NCBI GenBank assembly: GCA_022036555.1
Contig: CM039122.1
Span: forward strand, 6,856,517-6,920,516
Direction: 5' to 3'
Length of the DNA: 64,000 nucleotides
From: Microstegium vimineum
Lineage: Eukaryota; Streptophyta; Magnoliopsida; Poales; Poaceae
The notes under the pieces are model-generated. The model saw only the letters and a list, made by a program, of their open reading frames with translations, ran no database searches and was not told where the DNA came from. Shown here in pieces: positions 9,301-20,965 of this stretch (its first letter is position 1; each line of letters starts with the position of its first letter). Made by a program: the position numbers and the translations under genes.

Positions 9301-10815
9301 GCAAACCTGTGTGCTTGTAATGCTTTTTTAAATCTTAATTTTGGATCTGTGAAACCCATAGCATTTTGGTTTAGTCAAAAGAATATACATTATTTACTCA
9401 CGTACAAAAAATGTGATTCTGGCAGTACAATGTGATGCTGGCAGTACATTAACAAAAACATAGTGTGCCGTACTTAAGAACAATCTGAAATATGCACCAA
9501 CTGAACGTACCTCAGTTGGTGGAAGGTGTGCAGATGTATATATTACAAAACATTATAGAGTAGTTCAGATCAATCAGAAATTTAGAGAAACTGAACCTAT
9601 CTCAGTTGGGAGGAGGTGTGGGCATACAAAGTACACCCCCACCATCTAGGTTTGAGTCAACTTGAACCAAGTGTTTATTTTCTTCTTAATGCAAAATCAA
9701 GAATCAACTAGTTCCCCTAGGTTGTCTAATTTTTTAAAGAAATTTCAAACAAGAAAGTAACAGTGGTGAGTAAAGAGTCCAGAAAGATAAACAGAAGATT
9801 AGTCGATACATACTTGGCACCAATGCAGTCCATGGTACATATAAATGGCTCATCGTTGTCTCCTAGGCCAGCAATAACTGGTTGGCAGAAGTATGGCCCA
9901 AACCTACATATCACGAAATACTTCCCTCAGAGGTCTCCAGAGTCGAAAAAGGATATGCCAAGTGATAAACAGCAGACTGAATCCACACAAATACCCGAAA
10001 CAGCACACTTCCTTTAGATAACTGAGAAATAAGTAAATAACAAAGCTTAATATCAGCCAGCAGAGCACAGAGAAGCATTTAATTACTGGCTTCCCAAAAG
10101 CCCAATGGTTCTCAATTTGTTGTTGTGGAGTGGAGATAACAATATTAGTACTTCACAGTTCACATTGCCAGTGTACCCTTCATTGAGTGAGTGTTTTACC
10201 TCCATACACTCCAAGGTAATCATAAGTGTACCATGCCTATAACCGAATCCATAAAAAACTGTAGGTCGTTCTCACCTTTTCTCATAGAGGAGGGCTGAAA
10301 CAAGGCTAGCAAAGGTCTCGGGCTTCATGTCCCTCTCCTCCTCAGCTGGTACAACTTGTGCCTGAACACCAGCCGCTGATACCTGCACAAGGAGACAACG
10401 ACACGCATCAAACCCAAACCCAAACCCAAACCCTAAACCATGTACGGCCCCGTCGCCCAAACCAAAACGAATCGAGGATCCAGGAAACCCACAGCGTCTG
10501 GGAGTCGGTGGCGAGCCCGAGAGCCCGATGTAGAGCTTGTCGTGGATCTTGAACACCCGCTGGAAGTCGGTGGCGATCGTCTGCAGCTGCACGCCGAGGC
10601 GGCGGTCGCTGGCGATCGCGAAGCAGTTCTTCCCCACCATCGCCACCACGGCGCTCCCGTTGTACTCGAAGATCTGAGGGAGGAGCAAGCAGCGAGCAAC
10701 GGAGCGAGGCCGCCCAATCAGGCGAAGCCATGAATTCGGAAAGCTAGGGTTTCAGGGCACGGGGAGCGAGAAGAGGGGGTTGGAGACTAGGAATCCGGAG
10801 GGCACTCACCGACAT
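6359..10815 (-). CDS. PBC: Proteasome subunit beta type-3, seven exons, two 1-bp coding deletions
   Basis: Structural, non-catalytic beta-3 subunit of the 20S proteasome core, which acts in cytosol and nucleus. Exons on the minus strand: 10815-10810 (Met-Ser), 10673-10493 (IFEYNGSAVVAMVGKN...), 10382-10276 (YQRLVFRHKLYQ...), 9903-9814 (FGPYFCQPVIAGLGD...), 9105-9021 (ELAKDFVVSGTASESLYG...), 6772-6678 (EPEELFETISQAL...) and 6407-6359 (TPTEVQERVLKGRMD, stop). All borders are GT/AG and phases match. Coding length is 613 nt; adding the two bases that look deleted gives 615 nt, or 204 aa plus stop, the usual length of the family. One base is missing near 10518 (after KLYIGLSG) and one near 10337 (before the ERDMKPETF block). 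Either these are sequencing or assembly indels in a real gene, or the copy is a recent pseudogene; conservation everywhere else favours errors or very recent loss. Intron 5 carries an LTR element. Confidence 0.88.
7067..7359 (-). repeat. 3' LTR of the intronic element
   Basis: 293 bp direct repeat of 8522-8839. It is preceded (minus strand) by the purine tract AGAGGGGGTGTAG at 7360-7372. Confidence 0.88.
7683..8495 (-). CDS. Element-encoded ORF with IQ-like motifs
   Basis: About 270 aa, beginning MSSPQPSASL roughly 15 nt inside the primer-binding site, the position of gag in ordinary elements. The N-terminal half is Pro/Ser-rich. A short amphipathic stretch (VELTAAVLDLSKMMAEIH) is followed by two related basic helices, LQAVAHCLLARR and LQAAARGLLARR. 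The second fits the calmodulin-binding IQ pattern loosely (L/IQxxxRGxxxR). The C-terminus is Arg-rich. There is no zinc knuckle or capsid signature. It may be a diverged gag-like protein or a captured host segment; function unknown. Confidence 0.5.
   Translation of the reverse strand: MSSPQPSASLPSPLPPSMTAVLPNPRRPSRFCPREPFRSSPGPRCHWLRGRLPPASGIMLNVELTAAVLDLSKMMAEIHAFLLGPQGPQPLSTSPSLVPSFTTPSPVPPQQECDGVFYGGLDGIQASAAQLQAVAHCLLARRQGRERPIFKWRRPVVPTTAALHLAERKAIARASACKVSAAVRLQAAARGLLARRRLQKMRSPMHEATLATVDLSTGEHNLAWSNDQQPRGSAAVFKREHAVFFRGRQTRPLRRRLFGKRFPPLLSRHR
8508..8519 (-). other. Primer-binding site of the intronic element
   Basis: TGGTATCGGAG on the minus strand, just inside the 5' LTR. This is a one-base variant of the initiator-Met-tRNA complement used by most plant LTR elements. 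Confidence 0.75.
8522..8839 (-). repeat. 5' LTR of the intronic element
   Basis: 318 bp. On the minus strand it starts TGTTAGGAGAGTC and ends CCATAACA, and is repeated at 7067-7359. Confidence 0.88.
10409..10435. repeat. Telomere-like (AAACCC)n in PBC intron 2
   Basis: Four to five tandem AAACCC units ending in AAACCCTAAACC. Such telo-box-like repeats are common near the 5' ends of plant housekeeping genes. Confidence 0.8.
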
Positions 10816-11100
10816 GGTTGGCGCTTATGTGGCCAGCGGGAGCGGCGGCAGGAGAGGCGACGGCGACAACGGAGAAGGCGGCGAGTCCGGTCGATTTCCG
10901 CCGGCGGAACGAAAAAAAACGAACAGTGCGGAGTACCTACCGGACTCCGGGCTTTCGGCTTTGTGTAATACTGTTACTGGATGCTGGGCCTATACAGACT
11001 CCGGGTTCATTGTAGCTGGACCGAATCGAAACTGGGTTCAGTTTGGAGTAATTTGGGCCTCCTAAGACTTGCGGATGCTTAGGCACAAAAAAAAAAAACT
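10816..11100 (-). promoter_or_regulatory. Putative PBC promoter/5' UTR with site-II-like motifs
   Basis: GC-rich leader directly upstream of the ATG. Two TGGGCCT motifs (10985-10991 and 11054-11060) fit the site II element (TGGGCY) frequent in plant housekeeping promoters; a telo-box-like AAACCCTA lies in intron 1. The assignment is by motif and position only. Confidence 0.4.
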
Positions 11101-11238
11101 TGCGGATGCTCTAAAGAGTCCCTGACCTGCGCGGAGCCCATCAGCTGTGAACTTGGTAATAGTGAATTCATGATTATGATGATGAATTGATGAGTCATGG
11201 TCCTCGATTTTTTTTTCTCGAACGTGCCTAAGCACGTT

Positions 11239-11499
11239 CTCCCTCCGTCCCAGATTATAAGACGTTCCAAGAATCTTGGAGAGTCAAACTATCTCAACTT
11301 TGACCAAAATTATATGCTAATATAATAACATTTATGATGTCAACTAAGTATTATTAGATTCGTTATCAATTATATTTTCCTAACATGTCTATTTAATATC
11401 ATAAATCTTTATAGTATTCTCTATAATTATTGGTCAAACTTGACATGCTTTGACTTTTTAAGATTCTTGGAACGTCTTATAATTTGAGACGGAGGGAGT
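11239..11499. mobile_element. Stowaway-type MITE, copy 2
   Basis: 261 bp, starting CTCCCTCCGTCCCAGATTAT and ending with its inverted complement (ATAATTTGAGACGGAGGGAG). Interior blocks (CCAAGAATCTTGGAGAGTCAAA, GATTCGTTATCAATTATATTTT) match the element at 4377, so both belong to one family. It abuts the 3' tail of the LINE remnant. Confidence 0.9.
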
Positions 11500-11729
11500 A
11501 TTTTATTAAGAGGGGGTTGAAAAATACAACAACAGGAGAAAAACGCAAACAAAACCCCCGCTGCAGGGAACGAACGATTACTCAGGAGCGGGGGCACACA
11601 GGGACAGACAAACGTGAAGCTAGGAGACTACACGGGGAGGACGAGCGACAACACAGAAGAGAACCTAGCTTGCTCCCAAGCGGCGGCCTCCTGCCTAATC
11701 TACAAGCAAAGATCGCTAGGCATTGCGTT
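11500..11729 (-). pseudogene. LINE ORF2 C-terminal remnant, 3' half
   Basis: Read on the minus strand this continues the LINE frame broken by element A at 55724 (KERNA at the junction). It then codes an IRQEAAAWEQA-type tail and ends in a TAATAAAA-rich 3' end. Stops are present, so it is not functional. Confidence 0.65.
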
Positions 11730-13194
11730 TGAAGAATCATGACCCTATTGGTTTCGGTGATTAACAGCAATTAGCGATTATTATGTCTAACGTGTGTTTT
11801 TTAGAGGCTATGCGTAGCTTAGCCATAGTGATCAACATGAATGGGCATAAATGGTCATCACTTAGCCCTTAAGATGGATATCGTTTCGGATTTCAAAGAG
11901 ACATGATGAAGACCCTAGAATGATAGGCTAAATGCCATAAGGTGATGAAGGGCACTTAGAAATAGATATGGCTTCTATTTGATCTTTGACCATACTATTA
12001 AGAGGGGTTTGAGACTAGTAGCTTGACTTAGGAGAGCTTCATGACTTAGGTATGGTGCACACTTGACTTCCTTAGCTCTAAGAAAGCCTATGGTGACCGT
12101 AAGATAGCGTTAAAACAACTTTCATATTCATCGCGACGAAAACCGAAGTTGAGGGAGCTGTTTTCTGAGCGTGAGACGCTGAGGTCCAGGGCGTCGGACG
12201 ATGACGTATGCACGCCCTAGCGTCCGGCGACGTTACAGAGAGCTCCAGAGATGTCCATTTTGCGACGGACGCGTCCGTCATATGGGCGTCGGACGCTCGC
12301 GAGCGTCCGAGAATATTTTCTCAGAAACCCGAGTGCAGCTAGTTTGCGCCGTACGCTGTGGCGCAGCGTCCGTCGCAAAGCGCCGGAGCGTCCGACGCCT
12401 ACTGACGTGAACAGGAACTAGCAATTGGGGCTAGCGACGGAGCGTCCGTCGCCAACTTGAAATACCAGCCCGAGGCAGTTTTCTGGGGGGGGGGCTATTT
12501 ATAGCTCCCCACCCTTCTCTCCCACCTTACCTTTGATCATTTCAGTTGCTGAGTTGTTTGAGAAGGTTGGGAAGAGAGCAAGAGCCCTAGAGAGAGAGTG
12601 ATTCGCGAATCCATCCATTCTCTACTCTAGTTCATCCAAGAGTTCAAGTGTGCATACTCTAGTTGTGAACCTTGAGTGAGTCAAGCGAAGATCGAGGCTT
12701 GTTACTCTTGGTGATCGACATCACCTAGACGGTCCGATGGTGCTCGGAGGAAGGTGATCGCCGGAAGATTGTCGGTGGCCCTTCTCCATCGACTTGTGAT
12801 CGGTTGTGGGCGATTCACCGAGTCGGAGTGGCGAAGAATCAGCTCATAGAGAGCACTCATCCCTTGCGCGGGATTGAGGGGGAGCTATATCTTGCGAGGT
12901 GCTCCAACGAGGACTAGGGGGGGAGTGTCGACTCCTCGATACCTCGGCAAAACATCGCCGTGCCAAGCATCTCTTTCCCTAGCTCTTTCATACCACATTA
13001 CTTTCCACACTTGTCTTTCAATTCATATTAGAATTGTGTAGGAAGTTTTCGTTTTCAATTGGCTTGCTCCCGCTTTCTAGCTAGGTCACACAAACGGTAG
13101 GCACTAGGGGGTTAATTGGCTCTTGATAGGTTTAATTCTTGTCTAAAAATTAAAAAGAGCCCAATTCACCCCCTCTTGAGCATCTTGATCCTCA
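11730..13194 (+). repeat. Element A 5' LTR
   Basis: 1465 bp from TGAAGAATCATG to CTTGATCCTCA. It contains a cluster of GCGTCCG/CGGACGC motifs (about 12160-12450), then a CTATTTATAG TATA-like box at about 12493-12502 followed by a likely transcription start. It ends in the C-rich CAATTCACCCCC stretch typical of the group. Compared with the 3' LTR it lacks about 33 bp near 12200 and two of three 22-bp units near 12440. Confidence 0.92.
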
Positions 13195-13196
13195 AT

Positions 13197-13208
13197 TGGT
13201 ATCAAAGC
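13197..13208 (+). other. Element A primer-binding site
   Basis: TGGTATCAAAGC, two bases inside the LTR. One mismatch from the usual initiator-Met-tRNA complement. Confidence 0.85.
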
Positions 13209-13247
13209 AAGGTTGCTCTTAATTTAAGCTTTACCACCTAGAGCAAG

Positions 13248-15116
13248 ATGTTCCATGAGGATGGACCACCTCCCATGTTCGATGGAGACGACTTTCCTTA
13301 TTGGAAAGTTCGTATAGAGGCCTACCTAGAGGCCGTTGACATGGGCGTGCTCAAGGCTGCCACAAAGGGGGGGGGGTACTCTCTTCGCGAAGGACCTCAA
13401 CTTTGATAAGCACAATGCCAAGGCGAAGACCATTCTTTTTCGTGGCATTTGTAAGGATGTCTTCAACCGAGTGCGTAACGCCAAAGACACATTTGATTTG
13501 TGGGCCACTATTTGTGCTCTTCACGAAGGCACAGAGAGTGAGTGTGAGGAACGCTATCACTTGGTCATGGCTAAGCTCAATTCTTTTTCTATGCTTGGAA
13601 ATGAAAATGCTAATGAGATGTACTCACGTCTTAACATTCTTGTAGAAGAATTGAATGGGCTCGGTCTCAACCAAATGGCACCGGCCGATGTGGTGCGCAA
13701 GATTCTTTGTGTCTTGCCCATTGAGAAGTATGGCCACATCGTCACAGTTCTTCACCAAGGGGACCTCTTCGCCGCTACACCAACACAAGTCTTGGGCAAG
13801 ATCAATGTCCATGAAATGTACATGAAGATTGGTGATGGTGGCTCTTCTTCCTCCTCCAAGAAGATAGAAAAAGAGAAGGAGGAGAAGAAGGCTTGGCTCT
13901 CAAGGCATCCTCCTTGCAGAAGTGCAAGATGCAATTTGTGTATGAGAGTGCAAGTGATGAAGAGGATGATGACGACCTCGCCCTCATGGTGAAGAAGACA
14001 ACAAAGATGTTGAAGAGGCTAAACAAGAATGGAGTCAAGTTTGACTCAAAGAAGAAGAAATTCTTCACAAGCTCTTCAAGGAAGCCTCTCTCCAAGATGG
14101 ATTGCTACAATTGTGGCAAACTTGGACACTTGGCTCATGCTTGCCCCGAAGATAAAAAAACAAGTACAAGAACAAGAAATTCAACAACAAGTTCAAGTAC
14201 AACAAGTGCAACAAAGATGAGTCAAGTGATGAGGAGAAGAAAGATGACAAGCCATTTAAGAAGAAGAAGAACTTCAACTTGTACAAGAAGAAGAAGGATG
14301 ACAAAGCCTAGATTGTTGGTGATTGGCTCACCGGCATTGAAGACACAAGTGACTCATCCGGAGATGAGAGTGAAGATGAGAAGGTGGCCGCCTTGGTGAT
14401 TGGGTCATCTACTCCACCGCCACCTCCTCCATCATCTCCGGGCTCATCCTCTACACACCTATGCCTCATGGCTAAAGGTGACAAGAAGGTACAAAAAGAG
14501 GATAATGATGATGAGGCTAACTCTAATGATGATAGTGATGATGAGTTTGAGGCACCTTCATATGATGAGCTAATTGTGATTTGCAACAAATACACTAAGC
14601 TCATTAGAAAGTACAAAACTAAAAGTGAAACACTAGAGAAAGCCAATGATAACTTGCATGCATAACTTGATGACTTGTCTAGTGCTAATGACGATTTGAA
14701 GCTTGAGAACAAATCTCTCTCATCTAGCACTAAGGAGCTCAAAGCCTCACTCAAGCAAACTAATGAGAAACATGATAAGCTTGAGAGGTCAACACAAGAG
14801 CTCCATACAAGATACAACTTGCTAAAAGATGACTACAACCAAGTTAGAAATGAACATGGCACACTCGTTGTAGCTAATGAATTGCTTACAAATGATCTTG
14901 CTACACATGTTGCTATTAACCCGGTTGTTAAGTGTCATATAGCTACTTCTTGTGAGGACTTACTTGATGAAGTTGCTAGTGAGCAAAATGCTAAGTGCAA
15001 GGGCAAGAAGGTAGTTGAGGCCGAAAAATATGATGACTATGTGAAGATGAGGCAAGAGAACTCAAAGCTCAAGGAAGAGCTAATCAACATCAAGGCCAAC
15101 AAGCCCTTCACCATTG
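13248..15116 (+). pseudogene. Element A gag, 5' part (cut by element B)
   Basis: Begins MFHEDGPPPMFDGDDFPYW, the N-terminal Copia gag pattern. A run of 10 G at 13367-13376 marks the first frame change; the second is near 13890. The gag core (TFDLWATICALHEG...) is followed by an acidic stretch and a zinc knuckle at 14103-14144 (CYNCGKLGHLAHAC, CX2CX4HX4C). Next come acidic and coiled-coil regions (14460-15110: heptad-like ANDDLKLENKSL). An in-frame TAA sits at 14663, at a probable Gln codon. The coding sequence is broken at 15116 by element B and resumes at 30387. Gag would form the particle and bind RNA. Confidence 0.85.
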
Positions 15117-18100
15117 TGGCAGAACCGTCCAAATTATAAGAGATCAAGTACCAAAGTAGCCGATTTAACGACCACTTTAAACACTTGAGCCCATATAATC
15201 CCGGTAGTCTGGAAACCTCGAAGGATTTCTAACAATCGTATCTCCAACCAAGATCACGCAAACTCAGGTATGCACATTCGAACGAACCAAAAATTAAACG
15301 AAATACTTGAAGTACAAAATAAAGTTATTACAACACTTTGTTCCAAATAAAGTAGTACTCACACCACAACACATGTGGCCAAATAAAACATTGTTTTATA
15401 ACTCGAACCCAAAGTTTCACTCCACACTAGTACCATTAATAAATAGGGGTGCACACGAGATCACGTCCAACAACAGCAAAAGATGAGCTCGTAGAAGACC
15501 TTGCCCAAAGCCTACTCCTCTTCTCCTTCAACATGATAGAGACAGTGATTACAATAGCCAAAGTATACTTGTCCATCTGCAACAAACGGGATAAACCCTG
15601 AGTACGGGAATGTACTCAGCTAGACTTACCCGTCTAACTGAAAATAAAGACTCCAAGGATATGCATGGCTATTTATATGGATCTAGATAAACTTTGCTTT
15701 TGCGGAAATGCGAGAAAGATGAAACAACTTTAAATATTAGAGAGCAGTCATTTTCCATCCTATATTTATATCTAAGTTATGCACCTGTACTAGAACACTC
15801 ACTTGATCTAATCAAACAATAAGATAATACCATATCCAGTTCATTTGTCCATATTTTAGTAGAACCATTATTGATGTCACATGGAGTTGTACCGTGGTGA
15901 AGCTTAGCATAATCCCCCACTATCCGGTGGGAGGCGGCGACTCGAATCGATATACAACCAGCTGGCAAGATTACCTTTAACACACAGCCACACTTTCCCC
16001 GTCGGGTCCATGCCTTGGGTTACCGCTCAACACTGTCCAGGTAGTAACGTCGCGAGCTCAGCGTAATCCACCCAATTGGAGAAATCAGTTGGCCACTACG
16101 GGGCAGGTCGTATCTCCAAACTAGAGGGAGCCAAAAGTAGACTGAGAGTCGGCCCGGACAGTGTTTACTCGGCTTCGGGGTCGAAACTCACATCGGCCCC
16201 GAAGTGAAAGAGCACATTCGAATATGTAAGAGGGCCAACATCGAATACAAACCTATACGATTCAACGGACGGACTGTCCCCAAGTCTAAACCACTTGGTG
16301 TCCTTGCCTTCCAGTTGACCGCATTTCATTACTACCATTGGTTCTTTCCCATGATAGCAAAATATAGCCAACCGTGATTGGTACTATCCCTATGGGATAA
16401 TACTATAAATATAAATGTAACCATTTGTTCTAAGCAGGCTAAGCGGTTGCTTTTACTTTTATCAGCAGGGTAACAAGGTAGGTAAATTCAATATCAAGGA
16501 AGGTAATGCATCAACTGGGATTCAATCAACTCCTGTCACCTAATGCATCACAATATAAAATACTCAAGTAAATTAATTGTAAATACTGGAGGCTTAAGGA
16601 TGCTCCGGGGCTTGTCTTGAGTGAAGGTGGAGGGCTGGTGGTCATGGCACTCGGAGAGGTTAGTGTCGAGCTCGTGGTACTTCTCGTTCAGCTCCTGCAC
16701 ATCCTGGACTCCTTCCTCTGGAAGTGGCACCTGGGGTTCCTCTAATGATCCTGGATATTTGCAATGCATATAAGTAAACTTGATGGTGTAGGGATGATGC
16801 GTGAACAAGAATTAAACACTCAAAGATTGTTTTTAAAATTAACCTAAGCATTCATGCTAGATCCACTTTACACATCAAGCCTAATATAAACTATTCAGAA
16901 AAATCTGCAAAAATTACAGAGGACAGAACAAGCCTACTGGATTCTACTGCAGAGAATTCATCCAAAGCAAAGCTACTAGCTTGCAGATACAAAAAGATGA
17001 ATTTAAATACAGAAAAAGCACGTAGAACTAGACCTACTGGCTAAAAGGGTGAAACATACTATATCTTATTTTTAATAGGTTCCTTACTTGGAAACATATT
17101 TATCCAGAAAGTTCCATGATCAACACTACTATATTATTTTATATAGGAATTTCCAAAAGAAACCCTAGAAAAGAACACTTAAACTACAAGTATCTTTTCT
17201 GCCATACAACACACCACATATTATATTTTTACTAGATAGATCATGCTATACAGAGACTACACAAAAAGTTTTATGATTTATCTATGCACAAATTTACCAC
17301 AGGAATTAATCTAACAAAATAGCAGAAACACATTTTAATAAGTAATAATTAAAACTTACACAGAAACATGACATGTTATATTTTTCCTAGCTTCTACACA
17401 TGATAACAAAGCTAGCATAAAAACTTCACATTTTTATTTGACCATTTCAAGCAGGAACACAATTAATTTTGATAAATGGAGAAAAGAACTATTTAAACAT
17501 TAGTACTGAAGACATTCTCCAAATTTTTTTTATATTTTTAACAGAAAGATCTACATTTATAGAGTCTAACACAAATTATTTCACCATTTTAGGATTCACC
17601 AAACTCTAGATATGAAATAAACAAGCATTAACCGATTTACTGAAAATGGAAAAAGGAAATGCATTTCTGAATCTGGCCCATGGTGAACAGTGTACGGGCT
17701 CGGCCCAGTGCGCGCGGAAGGCTGGGCTAACAGGTGAGACCCCGTGATCAACTCGGGTCCACATGTCAGTGAGTGCGAAGCAGAGCAACGACGCTGACCG
17801 ACGCGTTCTCGTTGGCGGCGAGCTTGTCGGCGGCGGTGCGGTGCTTGGCGTGCTCGGGGTGACGACGCGAAGCGTCTGGTGGTGTTGGATGAGCCAGCGC
17901 GGCCGTGAAAATGGCCGACGACGTGCGGTGGCGGTGCGGTGCGGCGGTGCAACGCGGCGAGGCTCTCACCAGCGCGGTGTTGCCCGGCGAGCGGGTGCGT
18001 GAGCACCACGGTGATGTGGTGAGTGCAGAGCAAGTGTCGGTTGAGCCGGAGGAGCTCCGAGGAGGTCCGGCCACGTGCGAGCTCCGCAGCGGCGGCAATG

Positions 18101-19524
18101 GCGCACGGCCAACGGCGCTGTGTCGTTTCAGTGCGCGAGGGTGCTGGCGGAAGGGTGTTCTCACCTCTTCTACCTTCGGTGAAGCTTCCACGGAGGTGGA
18201 AGTAACGGAGGTGGTCGAGAGGGAGGTGAACGTCGTTTGGTCGTTGCGGTGGCGACTACGCTGAGGAACGGCGACGACGTTCTGGCGTGAGCGAGGCTGG
18301 GCTAGCGAAGGCGAGGCGAGCAGTGTGTGTGCGAGGCGAAGGCGAGTGGGTGTGCGAGAGGGATCAAGCAGAGGCGTTCGGATGGTGGCGAACGGGCGAA
18401 GGGGGTGCTGTGGTGCTCTTGGTGCGCGGTGCGGCGAGAGCAGAAGTAGAGTGAGCGAGAGAGTGAATGTGGGTGAGTGCTGGCGAGTGCGAGAGGGAGA
18501 GGGGGTGTAGGCGCTCCCTTTTGCGCGGTCATGGCCGACCGGTGCGGCCGGTGGGGGCCGTGACGCGACGACGCGGCGGTCGGCAGCGGGGAGGCGTGTC
18601 TGCGGCACGCGGGGCAGGGGTGGAAGCGCGCGGGGCAGGGCTCTACTTGGTCCTAGCGCTGTTAGGGCGGATTCGACACTTGATCGCGAGCGGGACGGGA
18701 CGAGCGGCTGACCGAACGTGGCACCGCGGCAGCGTTATGGCGACGCGACGGCGAGCAGCGCGGTAGCGGCGCAGCGCTGCGCTCTGCGCGACGTAGAGGC
18801 GAGGAGTGGGCGAGTGCGTGGTTGGCGCAGTGCGGCAGGGCGCGGCGCGACGAGAGTGGCGTAGCGTGGCTGTCGGCTTCGGTGCTCGGGCATCGTCGGC
18901 CACGTGGCGGCAACGCCGGCGTACGGAGCGGCCAACGGTCGGGTGCATGTGCTGGCGCGTGCACTGCGCTGTGCGCGGCACGTGAGCAGCGCGTGCGGGC
19001 GCGGGATGGCGCAAAGCCGAGCGGGCCGAATGGGTGGACTCGGCCCATTTCAGTTTTGTTTTCCCTTTTTCATTTTATTTTATTTGTTTCAAACTGAAAT
19101 TGCTTCAAAACAGTTTCAAAAACTCAAAACTAGGTTTTGAAATATAAACCATAGTTGCTCAGAATAATATGCTCTACATTTTTCATGTAAGTCTCATTTT
19201 CTGAAAACCATTAATTTATAGGGTTCTAGATTAAAATCCAATTAAGTTATTTAAGAAAATAATTACTTTTATTCTTAACAAATAAACTAAGCTTAATTAG
19301 GCAGGGTAATTAATTATAAAGCACACCATTCTTTATTCTAAACATAGCAAATTTATTTAAACATGTTAATCAAGAGTAGAGCACAAAACACCTATTCAAT
19401 TCTAGTGTGAAGTATATAAATAAACACACATAAAATGATGGTACAGATAAACATGAATGCAATGCAATGCTTATGCTTAGAGGCTAATGATGATCCTAAT
19501 GCAAGCTTGACACAGGGTGTCACA
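15117..19524 (-). repeat. Element B 3' LTR
   Basis: 4408-bp direct repeat of 25985-30386, with the GC-rich block at about 17670-19050. A small indel/replacement near 18250-18300 distinguishes the two LTRs. Confidence 0.92.
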
Positions 19525-19543
19525 ACCCTTCCCCCCTTAAAAA
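19525..19543 (-). other. Element B polypurine tract
   Basis: AAGGGGGGAAGGGTTG on the minus strand, directly before the 3' LTR start TGTGACACCC. Confidence 0.85.
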
Positions 19544-19569
19544 AATCTCGTCCCGAGATTTGAGTTTCT

Positions 19570-20210
19570 TTACCATTTATTATAAAAGGCGGGGCAGTTC
19601 ACGCGTAGGTAGTCTTCGGTTTCCCAGGTTGCATCATTGGGGCCATGATGACTCCAAAGAACTTTGAAAGTTCTCACTTCTAGGTTCCTGGTAACTCTGG
19701 TCTTGGTATCCAAGATCTCTGAGGGTTCCTCATTGTACTCCAAACTCGAAGACACTTCTTGAACTGAGATACATGGAACACTGGAAAGATAGAACTTATT
19801 TCCGGGGATAACTGCACTTGGTAAGCTACCTTGCCTTTCTTGGCAATGATCCGATAAGGTCCAACATATCGGGGTGCTAATTTCTTCTTAGTTCCAAAAC
19901 AAAGGACACCTCTCATGGGTGATACCTTAAGATACACATAGTCACCAACTTGAAACTCCAAAGGTCTCCTCCTTTGATCTGCATACCCTTTCTGTCGTGA
20001 CCGAGCTGCCTTGATATGCTGTTGAACAGTGCAGACTATTTCTTCTGCCTCTTTCACATAATCCGTACCATAGAATCCCTTGTCTCCTGATTCAATCCAA
20101 TTGACAGGGGTTCTGCACTTTCGTCCGTACAAAGCATCGAACGATGCCATCTTAATGCTTTCTTGGTAACTGTTGTTATACGGGAACTCTGCCAAAGGTA
20201 ACCATTTCTC
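19570..20210 (-). pseudogene. Element B integrase C-terminus with chromodomain-like tail
   Basis: Continues integrase (FQVGDYVYLKVSPMRG, then GPYRIIAKKGKVAY, VFHVSQFKKC). After a frame change near 19750 it ends with RTFKVLWSHHGPNDATWE, the end of a chromovirus chromodomain (VLW...H....TWE). In the family such domains can steer integration to marked chromatin. The first half of the chromodomain is weak by eye. Confidence 0.75.
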
Positions 20211-20965
20211 TCAAGATCCTTTTGCTGACACAACACATGCTCTCAACATGTCTTCCAACACTTGATTCACTCTTTCCGTTTGACCATCTGTCTGAGGGTG
20301 ATAAGCTGAGCTTCGAATTAACTTTGTTCCCAACTCTTTGTGCAACTGTTCCCAAAAATGAGCGATGAACTGAGATCCTCTGTCCGATATGATGGTTTTG
20401 GGGATACCGTATAACCTTAAGATATTCTGAACATATAACTCTGCATACTGATGCGGTCGATGGGTAACCTTGACTGGTATGAAGTGAGCTACCTTGGTTA
20501 AGTGATCAACGATAACCCATATTGAGTCATTTCCTTTGGAAGTGGTAGGTAACCCTATGATGAAGTCCATACTGATATCTTCCCACTTCCACTCAGGTAC
20601 AGATAGAGGTTGTAGCAAACCGACAGGCTTCATGTGTACGACCTTAATGCGACAACATGTATCACACTTTGCGACATACTCCGCAATGTCCAATTTCATC
20701 TTAGGCCACCAATACCTTGTCCTGAGGTCATGATACATCTTACTACTGCCAGGGTGAATCGATAGCTTTGAGTTATGTGCTTCGTTGAGAATCCTATCTC
20801 GCAGAGACTGATCTTTAGGAACTACCAAACGTTGATTGAACCATAGGACTCCCTTATAATCCACTTTGAAATTCAGAGACTCACTGGTTTCCAACCTTTG
20901 TTTGGTTTGCATAAGCTCTTTGTCTGATTTCTGTCCCTCAATAATATCACTTCCAAGGTGCATTG
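20211..20965 (-). pseudogene. Element B integrase core
   Basis: HHCC zinc-binding region (H63, H70, C100, C103 of this segment) and the catalytic triad D133, D194, E230, with the 35-residue D-E spacing of retroviral-type integrases. Ends at a TGA (20211-20213), probably from TGG. Would insert the cDNA into chromosomal DNA. Confidence 0.88.

Noticed and set aside
10409..10435. Interstitial telomere
   Set aside because: Only four to five AAACCC units in an intron; a short motif, not a telomeric array.
12481..12500. Candidate G-quadruplex or control region at the G run in the 5' LTR of A
   Set aside because: The run is longer than in the 3' LTR and is best explained by homopolymer length error or drift.
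16165..16808. Short minus-strand frames conserved in both LTRs of B (16165-16371, 27033-27239 and others)
   Set aside because: Conserved because LTRs are duplicates; too short and without recognisable domain.
17766..18608. 280-codon open frame on the minus strand in the LTR of B (and the matching frames near 28466-29161)
   Set aside because: It lies in the GC-rich LTR island, differs by frame between the two LTRs, is low complexity (Arg/Ser/Pro/His) and has no domain. Open because of high GC, not coding.
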